Part shown: piece by piece, positions 25,991-34,017 of the stretch | Numbering within the stretch: position 1 is the stretch's first letter | Layout: each line of letters starts with the position of its first letter | Assembly (NCBI RefSeq): GCF_020400655.1 | Contig: NZ_JAINRC010000008.1 | Coordinates: 124,001 to 188,000 of the forward strand | Direction of reading: 5' to 3' | From: Streptomyces spinosus | Lineage (GTDB): Bacteria > Actinomycetota > Actinomycetes > Streptomycetales > Streptomycetaceae | Length of the DNA stretch: 64,000 nt | The notes under the pieces: model-generated | What the model was told of the DNA's origin: nothing | The model's database searches: none | What the model saw: only the letters and a program-made list of their open reading frames with translations | Position numbers and translations under genes: made by a program

Positions 25991-27334
25991 GTGTGCGGGA
26001 TCACCGAACGGGTGGAGCTGATGGAACCTACCGAGACGGGAACACCGGGGCCGGTCGCGTCGTACAAGACGATGACGGCGTTCACCCCGGCCGACGAGGA
26101 GCGGCGGCGCGGGGTGCGCCGGATGAAGGCGACGGCGACGGGCATGCTGCTGTTCGTCGCGGTGGTCTACGTGCTGGCGAAGGCGGCCGGGAACGCGGGT
26201 GCCGGTGCGTGGACGGACTACGTGGCGGCGGCGGCCGAGGCGGGCATGGTCGGTGCGCTCGCCGACTGGTTCGCGGTGACGGCTCTCTTCCGGCACCCGC
26301 TGGGGCTGCCCATCCCGCACACCGCGATCATCCCCACGAAGAAGGACCAGCTGGGCGTGTCGCTGGGGGAGTTCGTCGGTGAGAACTTCCTCTCCGGGGA
26401 CGTGGTGCGCCAGCGGCTGCGCGCGGTGGGCATCGGCAGCCGGCTGGGGGCCTGGCTGGCCGAGCCGGAGCACGCGGACCGGGTGACGGCGGAGCTGGCG
26501 ACGGCGTTGCGGGGCGCGCTGACGGTGCTGCGGGACTCCGATGTGCAGGCGGTGGTGGGTGAGGCGATCACCCGGCGGGCCAACGCGCAGGAGATCGCGC
26601 CGGGCATCGGCAAGACGCTGGAGCGGATCGTCGCCGACGGCGGGCACCGGCGGGTGGTGGACCTGGTGGTGGTCCGGGCGCACGACTGGCTGGTGCTGCA
26701 CCGGGACGACGTGATGGTGGCGGTGGAGGGGGGTGCGCCGGGCTGGACGCCGCGGTTCGTGGACCGGAAGGTGGGTGAGCGGGTCTACAAGGAGCTGTTG
26801 CGGTTCGTGACGGAGATGCGGGACATGCCCTCGCATCCGGCGCGTGGCGCGCTGGACCGTTTCCTCACCGACTTCGCCTCCGACCTCCAGTCCGACACGG
26901 ACACCCGGGCGCGGGTCGAGCGGCTCAAGGGCGAGGTGCTGGGCCGGGGCGAGGTGCAGGATCTGATCGCGTCGGTGTGGACGGCCGTGCGGTCGATGAT
27001 CGTGGCGGCGGCGGAGGACGAGCGCAGCGAGCTGCGGACGCGGGTGCGGGCGGCGCTGCTGTCGCTGGGCGCGCGGATGGCGACCGAGCCGAAGGTGCAG
27101 GACAAGGTCGACAGCTGGGTCGAGGGCGCCGCGGTGCACGTCGTGACGACGTACCGCGGGGAGATCACCTCGTTGATCACGGACACGGTGGCGGGCTGGG
27201 ACCCCGAGCACACGACCCGCAAGATCGAGGCGCACATCGGGCGGGACCTGCAGTTCATCCGGATCAACGGCACGGTGGTGGGTTCCCTGGCCGGGTTGCT
27301 CATCTACACCCTCTCGCGCTGGCTGGGGGCCTGA
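25991..27334 (+). CDS. DUF445 family membrane protein
   Basis: 447 aa. One membrane helix near residues 48-65, the DUF445 signature AEAGMVGALADWFAVTALFRHPLGLPIPHTAIIP, a long amphipathic helical middle, and a C-terminal membrane helix (GTVVGSLAGLLIYTLSRWLG). The termini are membrane-anchored and the middle is expected to be soluble. GTG 25991 has AAGGGA at good spacing; ATG 26021 is possible. Function of the family is unknown. Confidence 0.85.
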   Translation: MCGITERVELMEPTETGTPGPVASYKTMTAFTPADEERRRGVRRMKATATGMLLFVAVVYVLAKAAGNAGAGAWTDYVAAAAEAGMVGALADWFAVTALFRHPLGLPIPHTAIIPTKKDQLGVSLGEFVGENFLSGDVVRQRLRAVGIGSRLGAWLAEPEHADRVTAELATALRGALTVLRDSDVQAVVGEAITRRANAQEIAPGIGKTLERIVADGGHRRVVDLVVVRAHDWLVLHRDDVMVAVEGGAPGWTPRFVDRKVGERVYKELLRFVTEMRDMPSHPARGALDRFLTDFASDLQSDTDTRARVERLKGEVLGRGEVQDLIASVWTAVRSMIVAAAEDERSELRTRVRAALLSLGARMATEPKVQDKVDSWVEGAAVHVVTTYRGEITSLITDTVAGWDPEHTTRKIEAHIGRDLQFIRINGTVVGSLAGLLIYTLSRWLGA

Positions 27335-27397
27335 CCGGAGTGTTCGGCCGCGGCCAGGGCACCCGGTATCCCGTCCTTCGACGCGGAGGTAGCGCCC

Positions 27398-28951
27398 ATG
27401 AGCACAGCCGAGGCCGGCACCGGCCGGACCCTCACCACCGACATCCCCGCCAGACTCGACCGCCTGCCCTGGTCCCGCTGGCACTGGACGATCGTCATCG
27501 GCCTGGGAACCGTGTGGATCCTGGACGGCCTTGAGGTCACGGTCGTCGGCAACATCGCCAGCCGGCTGTCGGAGCCCGGCAGCGGCCTGGCGATCAGTTC
27601 CGGTCAGGTCACCGGTGTCGCCGCCGCGCTGTACGTGGCGGGTGCCTGCGTGGGGGCCCTGTTCTGGGGCCGGCTGACCGACCGGTTCGGCCGCAAGAAC
27701 CTCTTCATGATCACCCTGGCGGTGTACCTGGCGGCGACGGCGCTCACGGCCGTCTCGTGGGAGGCCTGGTGGTTCTTCCTCTTCCGCTTCCTGACCGGTT
27801 TCGGTATCGGCGGTGAGTACGCGGCCATCAACTCCGCGATCGACGAGCTGATCCCGGCGAACTACCGCGGCCGGGTCGACCTGATCATCAACGGCAGCTT
27901 CTGGCTGGGCGCGGTCGGCGGTTCCCTGCTGTCGATCGTCGCGCTCGACACGGGGCTGCTGGCGAAGGACGTCGGCTGGCGTCTGACGTTCGCGCTCGGT
28001 GCCGTCCTCGCCCTGGTCATCCTGCTCGTACGGCGGCACGTCCCGGAGAGCCCGCGGTGGCTGCTGATCCACGGCAGGGACCGGGAGGCGGAGGAGATCG
28101 TCTCCGGCATCGAACGCCGGGTGGAGGAGGAGCGGGGCGAGCCGCTCCCCGCGGCCGAGGGCGAGCTGGAGATCCACCAGCGCAAGAGCGTGTCCTTCAT
28201 GGAGATCGCCCGCACGGTCTTCGGCCGTTACCGCAGGCGGGCGGTGCTCGGCTTCTCCCTCTTCATCGGCCAGGCGTTCCTGTACAACGCGATCACCTTC
28301 GGCTTCGGCGCGATTCTGACCAAGTTCTTCGACGTGCCCTCCGGTCACACCGGCTACTACTTCGCGGTGATCGCGGTCGGCAACTTCTGCGGCCCGCTGC
28401 TGCTGGGCAAGCTCTTCGACACGGTCGGCCGGCGCGTGATGATCTCCTCGACGTACCTGCTGTCGGGTGTGCTGCTGTTCGCCACGGCCTGGCTGTTCGA
28501 CCGGGGCTCGCTGAGCGCGGGCACGCTGACCGCCTGCTGGTGCGCGGTGCTGTTCTTCGCCTCGGCGGGCGCCTCCAGCGCCTACCTCACGGTGTCGGAG
28601 ATCTTCCCGATGGAGACGCGGGCGATGTCCATCGCGTTCTTCTACGCCCTCGGCACCGCGGCCGGCGGCATCAGCGGCCCGCTGCTGTTCGCCGACCTGA
28701 CGGGCACGGGCCGGGTCGGCGACACCGTCCTCGCCTTCTGCATCGGCGCGGCGCTGATGTGCGCGGCCGGGCTGGTCGCCGCGTTCCTGGCGGTACGGGC
28801 CGAGCGCCGCTCCCTGGAGGACATCGCCCGCCCGCTGACGGCGGTGGCCGGCCGGGCCAAGGCCGCGGCCCAGGGCACCCGGCCGTCCCGGGGCACCCCG
28901 GGTTCGCAGGGCCACGGCCCCACGGCACCGCCGGCGGCCAGCAGGCCGTGA
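27398..28951 (+). CDS. MFS transporter, sugar/metabolite porter type
   Basis: 517-aa transporter with 12 spans. The loop 2-3 motif GRLTDRFGRKNLFM and the motif near span 5-6 (RHVPESPRWLLIHGRDREAEE) are those of the sugar porter family. A short cytoplasmic insertion between spans 6 and 7 carries charged residues; the C-terminal tail is Ala/Pro/Arg-rich. Substrate unknown. It follows the DUF445 gene by 63 bp on the same strand with an own GGAGGTAGCGCCC ribosome site. Confidence 0.88.
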   Translation: MSTAEAGTGRTLTTDIPARLDRLPWSRWHWTIVIGLGTVWILDGLEVTVVGNIASRLSEPGSGLAISSGQVTGVAAALYVAGACVGALFWGRLTDRFGRKNLFMITLAVYLAATALTAVSWEAWWFFLFRFLTGFGIGGEYAAINSAIDELIPANYRGRVDLIINGSFWLGAVGGSLLSIVALDTGLLAKDVGWRLTFALGAVLALVILLVRRHVPESPRWLLIHGRDREAEEIVSGIERRVEEERGEPLPAAEGELEIHQRKSVSFMEIARTVFGRYRRRAVLGFSLFIGQAFLYNAITFGFGAILTKFFDVPSGHTGYYFAVIAVGNFCGPLLLGKLFDTVGRRVMISSTYLLSGVLLFATAWLFDRGSLSAGTLTACWCAVLFFASAGASSAYLTVSEIFPMETRAMSIAFFYALGTAAGGISGPLLFADLTGTGRVGDTVLAFCIGAALMCAAGLVAAFLAVRAERRSLEDIARPLTAVAGRAKAAAQGTRPSRGTPGSQGHGPTAPPAASRP

Positions 28952-29017
28952 GAGGCAGGGGCCGGGGGCCGGGTCGGTGAGCGTCGGGCGCCTGCCGTGG
29001 AGCCGGGTCGGTGAGTG

Positions 29018-29479
29018 TCAGGCGCCGGTCGTGGAGCCCGGCCGGACGATCATCAGGACGGTCACCGCGGCCCACAGCAGGTTGAACAGCCCGGTGACCA
29101 TGCCGAGCCGCGCGGCCCGCCCGGCGCCCGCGCTTCCCCCGAGGAGCGCGGACTGGGCGGGCAGCACCAGTGCCGCGAGGACGAGGGCCGCGAGGGCGGT
29201 GAGGGCGATCGACACGATCAGCCAGGCGCTGCCGAGGACGCCCATCTCGCTCGCGGTGGCGAACCCGAAGACGGGGACGACGACGCCGACCGCGGCGTAG
29301 ACGCGGCAGATGCGGTGGAGCAGGCGCAGGGTGCCGGTGGGGTCGGGGTGGCCGCCGTCGCCGGGTCCGGTGGCCAGGGCGCGGCGGGCGGCGGGCGGGA
29401 ACATGCTGGCGGCGACGGCGACGGGACCGACGGCGAGGATCGCGGCGATGACGTGGACGGAGAGCAGGAACTTGGTCAC
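29018..29479 (-). CDS. Four-helix integral membrane protein, DUF2269-like
   Basis: 153 aa with four predicted spans: residues 4-24 (LLSVHVIAAILAVGPVAVAA), 58-80, 82-107 and 130-146. The N-terminal His in a first membrane helix and the overall layout resemble DUF2269 proteins. Divergent from the GlxA-type regulator gene, which is therefore its most likely controller. Function unknown. Confidence 0.65.
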   Translation of the reverse strand: MTKFLLSVHVIAAILAVGPVAVAASMFPPAARRALATGPGDGGHPDPTGTLRLLHRICRVYAAVGVVVPVFGFATASEMGVLGSAWLIVSIALTALAALVLAALVLPAQSALLGGSAGAGRAARLGMVTGLFNLLWAAVTVLMIVRPGSTTGA

Positions 29480-29499
29480 GGGGGGACGCTAGAGGGCGC

Positions 29500-29528
29500 G
29501 GCAATCCGACAGAAGTGGCGGGATTGCC
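29500..29528. promoter_or_regulatory. Inverted repeat in the membrane-protein/GlxA intergenic region
   Basis: GGCAATCC (29500-29507) is inverted as GGATTGCC (29521-29528). A second pair, TGGCGGGA and TCCCGCCA, overlaps and extends to about 29560. The position just upstream of the minus-strand gene suits an operator for the neighbouring AraC-type regulator. Confidence 0.4.
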
Positions 29529-29560
29529 GGTGCCCGACGGATTCCCGCCAGATCCCGCCA

Positions 29561-29591
29561 GAGGGCGCCGGTCCACTTGACCGGCGCCCTC
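29561..29591. terminator. Perfect hairpin in a divergent intergenic region
   Basis: A 13-bp perfect stem (29561-29573 with 29579-29591) and 5-nt loop, shaped like a terminator, but placed where two genes diverge. It may be an attenuator, the end of a small RNA, or a structured operator. Confidence 0.45.
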
Positions 29592-29664
29592 CGGTGTTGC
29601 CGGTCCCGGACCGTCACAGGCCGGCCCGGTTGGCGACAACCCGTCGTACGGCTACCTTCCTGCC

Positions 29665-30615
29665 ATGCACACCGTGGCCGTACTGGCGCTGGACGGCGTC
29701 ATCCCGTTCGACCTGTCCGTACCCATCGACACCTTCGGCCGGGCACGGCTGCCCGATGGCCGGGAGCCGTACCGGGTAAGGGTCTGCTCGGCGCGGGACG
29801 AGGCGGACGCGGGAGCCTTCACGGTCCGGGCGCCGTACGGCCTCCAGGCCCTGGCGGAGGCCGACACGATCATCCTGCCCGGGGTGGCGCCGCCTCCGGA
29901 GACGCTGCCGCCCGGGGTCGCCGAGGCCCTGCGCGCGGCGGCGGCGAACGGCACCCGGATCGCCTCGATCTGCGTGGGGGCGTTCCTCCTCGCGGCGACG
30001 GGCCTGCTGGACGGACTGCGCGCGACGACGCACTGGGTCGCGGCCCCGGACCTGGCCCGGCGCCACCCGGCGGTGACGGTCGACCCGAACGTCCTGTACG
30101 TCGACAACGGCCAGTTCCTGACGTCGGCGGGCGCCGCGGCGGCACTCGACATGTGCCTGCACATGATCCGCAAGGACTTCGGCTCGGCGGTCGCCGCGCA
30201 CGCGGCCCGGCTGTCCGTGATGCCGCTGGAACGGGAGGGCGGGCAGGCCCAGTTCATCGTCCACGACCTGCCCCCGGCCCCGGCCGGTACCACCCTGGAG
30301 CCCCTGCTGGCCTGGCTGGAGGACCACTGCGACCAGGACCTGACCCTGGCCGAGATCGCGGCGAAGGCCGGCATGAGCACCCGTACCCTCAACCGCCGCT
30401 TCCGGGAGCAGACCGGTACGACGCCCCTGCAGTGGCTGCACCGGGCGCGGGTGCGACGGGCCCAGTACCTGCTGGAGACCACCGCGTACCCGGTGGAGCG
30501 CATCGCCGTCCAGACGGGCTTCGGCTCGCCGACGGCGTTCCGGGAACGGTTCCGGAGGGTGGTGGGGACCAGCCCGCAGGCGTACCGGAGGGCGTTCCGG
30601 GCGGGGGTGTCCTGA
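29665..30615 (+). CDS. GlxA-family transcriptional regulator (DJ-1/PfpI plus AraC HTH)
   Basis: 316 aa. Residues 1-185 are a DJ-1/PfpI amidotransferase-like domain (VAVLALDGVIPFDLSVPIDTFGRA; nucleophile-elbow ASICVGAFLLAATGLL with a Cys). Residues 215-312 are an AraC double helix-turn-helix (DLTLAEIAAKAGMSTRTLNRRF and VERIAVQTGFGSPTAFRERF). The ligand is unknown. The likely target is the divergent membrane protein gene. Confidence 0.9.
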   Translation: MHTVAVLALDGVIPFDLSVPIDTFGRARLPDGREPYRVRVCSARDEADAGAFTVRAPYGLQALAEADTIILPGVAPPPETLPPGVAEALRAAAANGTRIASICVGAFLLAATGLLDGLRATTHWVAAPDLARRHPAVTVDPNVLYVDNGQFLTSAGAAAALDMCLHMIRKDFGSAVAAHAARLSVMPLEREGGQAQFIVHDLPPAPAGTTLEPLLAWLEDHCDQDLTLAEIAAKAGMSTRTLNRRFREQTGTTPLQWLHRARVRRAQYLLETTAYPVERIAVQTGFGSPTAFRERFRRVVGTSPQAYRRAFRAGVS

Positions 30616-30626
30616 ACGGAGGGGGC

Positions 30627-30932
30627 TCAGGCGGGCTTGCGGTCGGCGACGGCCCAGGAGGCGAGGGCGACGGCGCCGGCGACGCCGAGGACGGACGGCC
30701 AGGCGCCGATCTTCTTGGCCAGGGGGTGGGACCCGGCGAACGCGGCGACGTAGGCGGCGGTCAGCGCGCCCGCGGCCTTCCCGCCCGCCCGGGTGCGCCA
30801 CTGCTGGGCCGCCGCCGCGCCGGCGACGGCCAGGACGGCCCCGCCGAGCTGACGCTTCCGGGTCCAGCGGGCGACGCCGTAACCGCCGACGAGCCCGGTG
30901 GCGGCGACGACCGCGCTGGGAACTGCGGCCAT
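30627..30932 (-). CDS. Hypothetical membrane protein, 101 aa
   Basis: Ala/Gly-rich protein with two or three possible membrane helices (VPSAVVAATGLVGGYGVARW; GGAVLAVAGAAAAQQW; VLGVAGAVALASWAVA) and basic loops. A GAGGAGG stretch lies upstream of the ATG. It converges on the GlxA-type gene with an 11-bp gap. No family recognised. Confidence 0.65.
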   Translation of the reverse strand: MAAVPSAVVAATGLVGGYGVARWTRKRQLGGAVLAVAGAAAAQQWRTRAGGKAAGALTAAYVAAFAGSHPLAKKIGAWPSVLGVAGAVALASWAVADRKPA

Positions 30933-31076
30933 GATGGCCTCCTCGTGTCCGTTTTCAGTGCCGTTGGGTCTGGCCCGAGGCTAACGCCGGGCCGAGGGCG
31001 ACGCGCGGGCGGGGCGGGGAGCCGGAGGTGCGCCCGAACCGTGTCGGAGCCGTGCCGATCCGCAGCCCGGGCTGAA

Positions 31077-31097
31077 CCTGAGTCGAGGCTTGTCAAG
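31077..31097. promoter_or_regulatory. HAIR-like (HspR-type) operator
   Basis: CCTGAGT-N7-TGTCAAG compares with the HspR consensus CTTGAGT-N7-ACTCAAG: 6/7 and 5/7 matches with the exact 7-nt spacing. It overlaps the -35 box of the hsp20 promoter. Confidence 0.55.
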
Positions 31098-31118
31098 TTT
31101 CCGGCGGAGAGTTATATA
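31090..31118 (+). promoter_or_regulatory. Vegetative promoter of hsp20
   Basis: TTGTCA (31090-31095), 17-bp spacer, TATATA (31113-31118): close to the sigma-70/HrdB consensus. A start near 31125 gives a leader of about 42 nt with AAGGAG before the GTG. Confidence 0.75.
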
Positions 31119-31166
31119 AGAAGCCGTAGGGCATCGCACCCCGGCCCCTGATGGAAGGAGTGACCT

Positions 31167-31595
31167 GTGATGCTCATGCGTACGGACCCGTTCCGGGATT
31201 TCGACCGGCTCACGCAGCAGCTGTTCGGCGCGAACACCCGCCCCTCCGTGATGCCGATGGACGCCTACCGTTCCGGGGACGAGTTCCTCGTCCACTTCGA
31301 CCTTCCCGGGATCGACCCGGAGACGATCGAACTCGACGTCGAGCGCAACGTCCTCAACGTCCGCGCGGAGCGCCGCAGTCCCGCTCCCGAGGACGCGGAG
31401 ATGCTGGTCGCCGAACGGCCCACGGGTACGTTCACCCGCCAGCTCTTCCTCGGCGAGACACTCGACACCGACCGCATCGACGCCTCGTACGAGGCCGGCG
31501 TCCTGACCCTGCGCATCCCGGTGGCCGAACAGGCCAAGCCGCGCCGCATCCAGATCACCGGCGGGGGCGGCGACCGCAAGGAGATCAGCGGCTGA
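31167..31595 (+). CDS. Small heat-shock protein, Hsp20/alpha-crystallin family
   Basis: 142-aa holdase chaperone. Residues 35-130 are the alpha-crystallin domain (MPMDAYRSGDEFLVHFDLPGID; LNVRAERRS; YEAGVLTLRIPVAEQAKPRRIQI) with the conserved GVLTLRIP strand. The N-terminus PFRDFDRLTQQLF is the usual oligomerisation arm. The start is GTG 31167, with ATG 31170 next to it; AAGGAG lies at 31155-31160. The upstream HAIR-like element predicts heat induction by loss of HspR repression, though RheA-type control is known for Hsp18 in some Streptomyces. Confidence 0.92.
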   Translation: MMLMRTDPFRDFDRLTQQLFGANTRPSVMPMDAYRSGDEFLVHFDLPGIDPETIELDVERNVLNVRAERRSPAPEDAEMLVAERPTGTFTRQLFLGETLDTDRIDASYEAGVLTLRIPVAEQAKPRRIQITGGGGDRKEISG

Positions 31596-31736
31596 CACCG
31601 CCGGACCAGCGGCTGAAAATCGCCGCCCAGGCCGTGCGCCGGACAGGGTGCGCGGCCGCTCGCGACGCGTGACAACCACGTGCCCCGCATGCCGGGCCGG
31701 CAGGCGGGGCACACAAGCGCACGGCAGGACCGAGCG

Positions 31737-31960
31737 GCGCCTGCGGCCCAAGAGGCGCCTGCGGCCCAAGTGGCGCCTGCGGCCCAAGTGGCGCCTGCGG
31801 CCCAAGTGGCGCCTGCGGCCCAAGTGGCGCCTGCGGCCCGAGAGGCCGACGCGGTCCAGGCGGCCGACGCGGCCCGAGCGGCCCACGCTCCCCAGCGGCC
31901 CACGCGGCCCAAACCACCTATGAGGCCCAAGGCGGCCCAAGCGGCCCAAGCGGCCCATGC
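31737..31960. repeat. 18-bp minisatellite with degenerating flank
   Basis: Six tandem 18-bp units (GCGCCTGCGGCCCAAGTG type) cover 31737-31844; units 2-5 are identical, units 1 and 6 differ by one or two bases. Four degenerate units follow to about 31915, then short GCGGCCCAA repeats to about 31960. Frames stay open on both strands because the unit is a multiple of three and GC-rich; no protein-like sequence is encoded. The surrounding 31596-32052 contains no convincing gene. Confidence 0.85.
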
Positions 31961-32052
31961 CGCACATTGGCCGAACTCCCGCCCATGCCCGCCGTATTAC
32001 GGGGTACCGGGCTTCCGGTGCCCCGAAGCGTCCCGGAAGAGGAGCCAGCACG

Positions 32053-32532
32053 ATGACCGTGACGACCCCGCAGCCCAGAACCACCATCGCCACCCCGTCC
32101 CTGCGCCCGCGCGTCAAGGAGGAGCCGGAGGCCGCCGACTGGCTGGAGCTGACCGAGGCGGTGCGTGACGCGGGCCAGTACCCGACGAGGGCGGAGGCGG
32201 AACGCGTCACCCGCATCGTCCTGTCGGCCCTCGGCGGCCACGTCACCGGCGACGAACGCGTGGCCCTGGCCCAGGCCCTCCCCCGGGAGGCGGGCCGCGT
32301 CATCGCCTCCCAGATCCCGGCGACCCACCCGCTGACGGCCCGCGAGTTCGTGGAGTCGGTGGCCACCCGCATAGAGGGCTCGACCCCCGCCACGGCCCGC
32401 TGGGACGTCAGCTCGGTCCTGAGCGTCCTGTCGACCCACGTCGGCGAGTCACTGACCACCCGCGTCCTGGAGCAACTCCCTCCGGGGTACGCGCTGCTGT
32501 TCGGCAGGGCGGCCCTGGCGCCGCACCACTAA
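32053..32532 (+). CDS. DUF2267 family protein
   Basis: 159 aa. The DUF2267 helical domain covers residues 27-155: a repeated pattern of EAERVTRIVLSALGGHVTGDERVALAQALP and FVESVATRIEG...RWDVSSVLSVLSTHVGESLTTRVLEQLPPGYALLF. It is soluble and helical; the family is often linked to stress genes, and it stands after hsp20 here. The start is ATG 32053 with GAAGAGGAGCC upstream. Molecular function unknown. Confidence 0.85.
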   Translation: MTVTTPQPRTTIATPSLRPRVKEEPEAADWLELTEAVRDAGQYPTRAEAERVTRIVLSALGGHVTGDERVALAQALPREAGRVIASQIPATHPLTAREFVESVATRIEGSTPATARWDVSSVLSVLSTHVGESLTTRVLEQLPPGYALLFGRAALAPHH

Positions 32533-32614
32533 GCAGGGGTCCAAGGCTCTGGCTGAGTCCCGTGCGCCGACAAACGGACCGGCACCGACCGGGCGTTGCG
32601 GCCAACACTGCCGT

Positions 32615-32757
32615 GTGCGCTACTTGGCGGCCCCGGAGGGCACGGATACGCCTACGACGACCAGGGTCCGGCCACCTCGCCGGGCCTTGGTCGTCCTCCT
32701 CCACGGCCTGGCAGGCCACACGGGCGAATGGGACGACCTGGCGGCCCCGGTTCAGCC
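32615..32757 (+). pseudogene. 5' fragment of an alpha/beta-hydrolase gene
   Basis: GTG 32615 opens RYLAAPEGTDTPTT, then RALVVLLHGLAGHTGEWDDL, the first beta strand and oxyanion HG motif of an alpha/beta hydrolase. The similarity stops after LAAPVQP, exactly where the minus-strand DUF397 gene ends (32752). The nucleophile, acid and His are absent and I found no continuation at the far side of the putative island. Reads as a gene cut by insertion or deletion. Confidence 0.6.
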
Positions 32758-32952
32758 CTTGATGACCACGGCCAGGAACTCTCTCCAGGCATCGGCAGAC
32801 ACGGCCAGACGCGTACCACCAGGCTGCTTCGAGTCGCGCAGCAGCACGCCGGCGGGCACGACAGCCGCCTCCACACACTCGGTGGCGTTGCCACCGCTGT
32901 ACGACGACTTGAACCATGCGGGCTCGGCGACGGGCTGCTGACTGCGGGACAC
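32752..32952 (-). CDS. DUF397 domain protein
   Basis: 66-aa small protein with the DUF397 pattern WFKSSYSGGNATECVEAAVV...VLLRDSKQPGG...WREFLAVV. Such proteins accompany XRE-DUF5753 regulators in Streptomyces (WhiJ- and AbaA-like loci) and may act as their antagonist, antitoxin-like. Its GTG follows the XRE stop codon with no gap, so they are translationally coupled. Confidence 0.9.
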   Translation of the reverse strand: MSRSQQPVAEPAWFKSSYSGGNATECVEAAVVPAGVLLRDSKQPGGTRLAVSADAWREFLAVVIKG

Positions 32953-33798
32953 TCACAGCTCCTTGAGGGCGCGGTGGATAAGAGCGGAGGAAGCCTCCAT
33001 GTCCAACGCTTGCGCCTGCAGATACTCGAACGCAAGTCTGTATCTGTCTAGTTCCTCATCCTTTTCAAGGAACAGGGACCCGGTATGGAAGTCGACATAG
33101 ACCACGTCGAGCCCTGGCTCTGGGCCACCAAAGACGACGAAGCTGCCGAGCGCGGCTGCATGGGCACCCTTGGAGAACGGCAGTACTTGCAGCGTGACGT
33201 GAGGTGACTCGTTCGCCTCAAGCAGCCGGTCAAGCTGCTCGCGCATGATGTCAGGTGACCCCACGACCCGGCGGATCACGGATTCGTCCAAGATGGCCCA
33301 GAGGTACGGCGGCTTCGGCCGGCCGAGAATCTCCTGCCGCTTCATGCGGATGTCCACGAGCCGCTCGATCTCCGAGGCGTCCAGCGGAACTTCGTTGGCC
33401 TTCTGCAGGGCGGTGCTGTAGGCGCGGGTCTGGAGGAGCCCGGGCACGTAGACACAGCAGAAGTGGCTCTCCCGAACCGCCTCGTCCTCCAAGGTGAGGA
33501 GGAGGTTCATCTCCTCCGGGATGGAGTCGGCGAAGGAACTCCACCACCCCTGTTGCCGGGCGTCCTTGGCCAGCGTGACAACCGCACGCCGTTCAGCCTC
33601 GGTTGCCCCGTACTCGCGGCACAACGCGTCGACGACGATCCATTTGACCGGTCCCGCCTTGGTCTCATAGCGGCTGATGGTCGCCTTGGAGACACCCACA
33701 AGCTGGCCTGCCTCCTCCAGGGTGAGGCCGGTGCGAGCACGCAACTTGCGCATCATGGCACCCAGTTGCCGACGCCGTGTTGTGGTCCGTTCGGACAT
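32953..33798 (-). CDS. XRE-family regulator with DUF5753 (WhiJ-like)
   Basis: 281 aa. Residues 10-65 are a helix-turn-helix (RKLRARTGLTLEEAGQLVGVSKATISRYE); the rest is the DUF5753 ligand or partner-binding domain (VYVPGLLQTRAYSTAL, RMKRQEILGRPKPPYLWAILDESVIRR). AAGGAG lies 5 nt before ATG 33798. With the coupled DUF397 gene and the divergent ATPase gene it forms a three-gene set widespread in Streptomyces and tied to development and antibiotic control in characterised cases. Confidence 0.92.
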   Translation of the reverse strand: MSERTTTRRRQLGAMMRKLRARTGLTLEEAGQLVGVSKATISRYETKAGPVKWIVVDALCREYGATEAERRAVVTLAKDARQQGWWSSFADSIPEEMNLLLTLEDEAVRESHFCCVYVPGLLQTRAYSTALQKANEVPLDASEIERLVDIRMKRQEILGRPKPPYLWAILDESVIRRVVGSPDIMREQLDRLLEANESPHVTLQVLPFSKGAHAAALGSFVVFGGPEPGLDVVYVDFHTGSLFLEKDEELDRYRLAFEYLQAQALDMEASSALIHRALKEL

Positions 33799-34017
33799 GC
33801 GGCTCCTTCGCCGTGTGCCGGGCAGCGTCCCGGAGGTTCCTGGCCAGGCTAGGCAGCGTGGTGGGCGGAGACCATCAGATTCACTCGATGGATTGTCGTG
33901 AGAAGTTGCACAGCGAGAGTTCTCCTGTGCCATGCTCACTCGCAGGCCGCTACGCACTGCAACCGTATGAACGCGGTCGGCGCAGGCAGGTGCGTGGCTT
34001 CGCGAGGAGGAGTACCC

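Noticed and set aside
25889..28915. A 1008-codon open frame on the minus strand
   Set aside because: It is antisense to the clear DUF445 and MFS genes; the translation is a Gly/Arg/Asp/His-rich composition typical of antisense frames in high-GC DNA.
31737..31844. Could be read as a CRISPR-like array
   Set aside because: Units are contiguous with no spacers and no cas genes are present.
31680..32168. An open frame through the 18-bp repeat coding for APAAQV repeats
   Set aside because: All frames are open here because of repeat period and GC content; no SD, and it overruns the real DUF2267 start.
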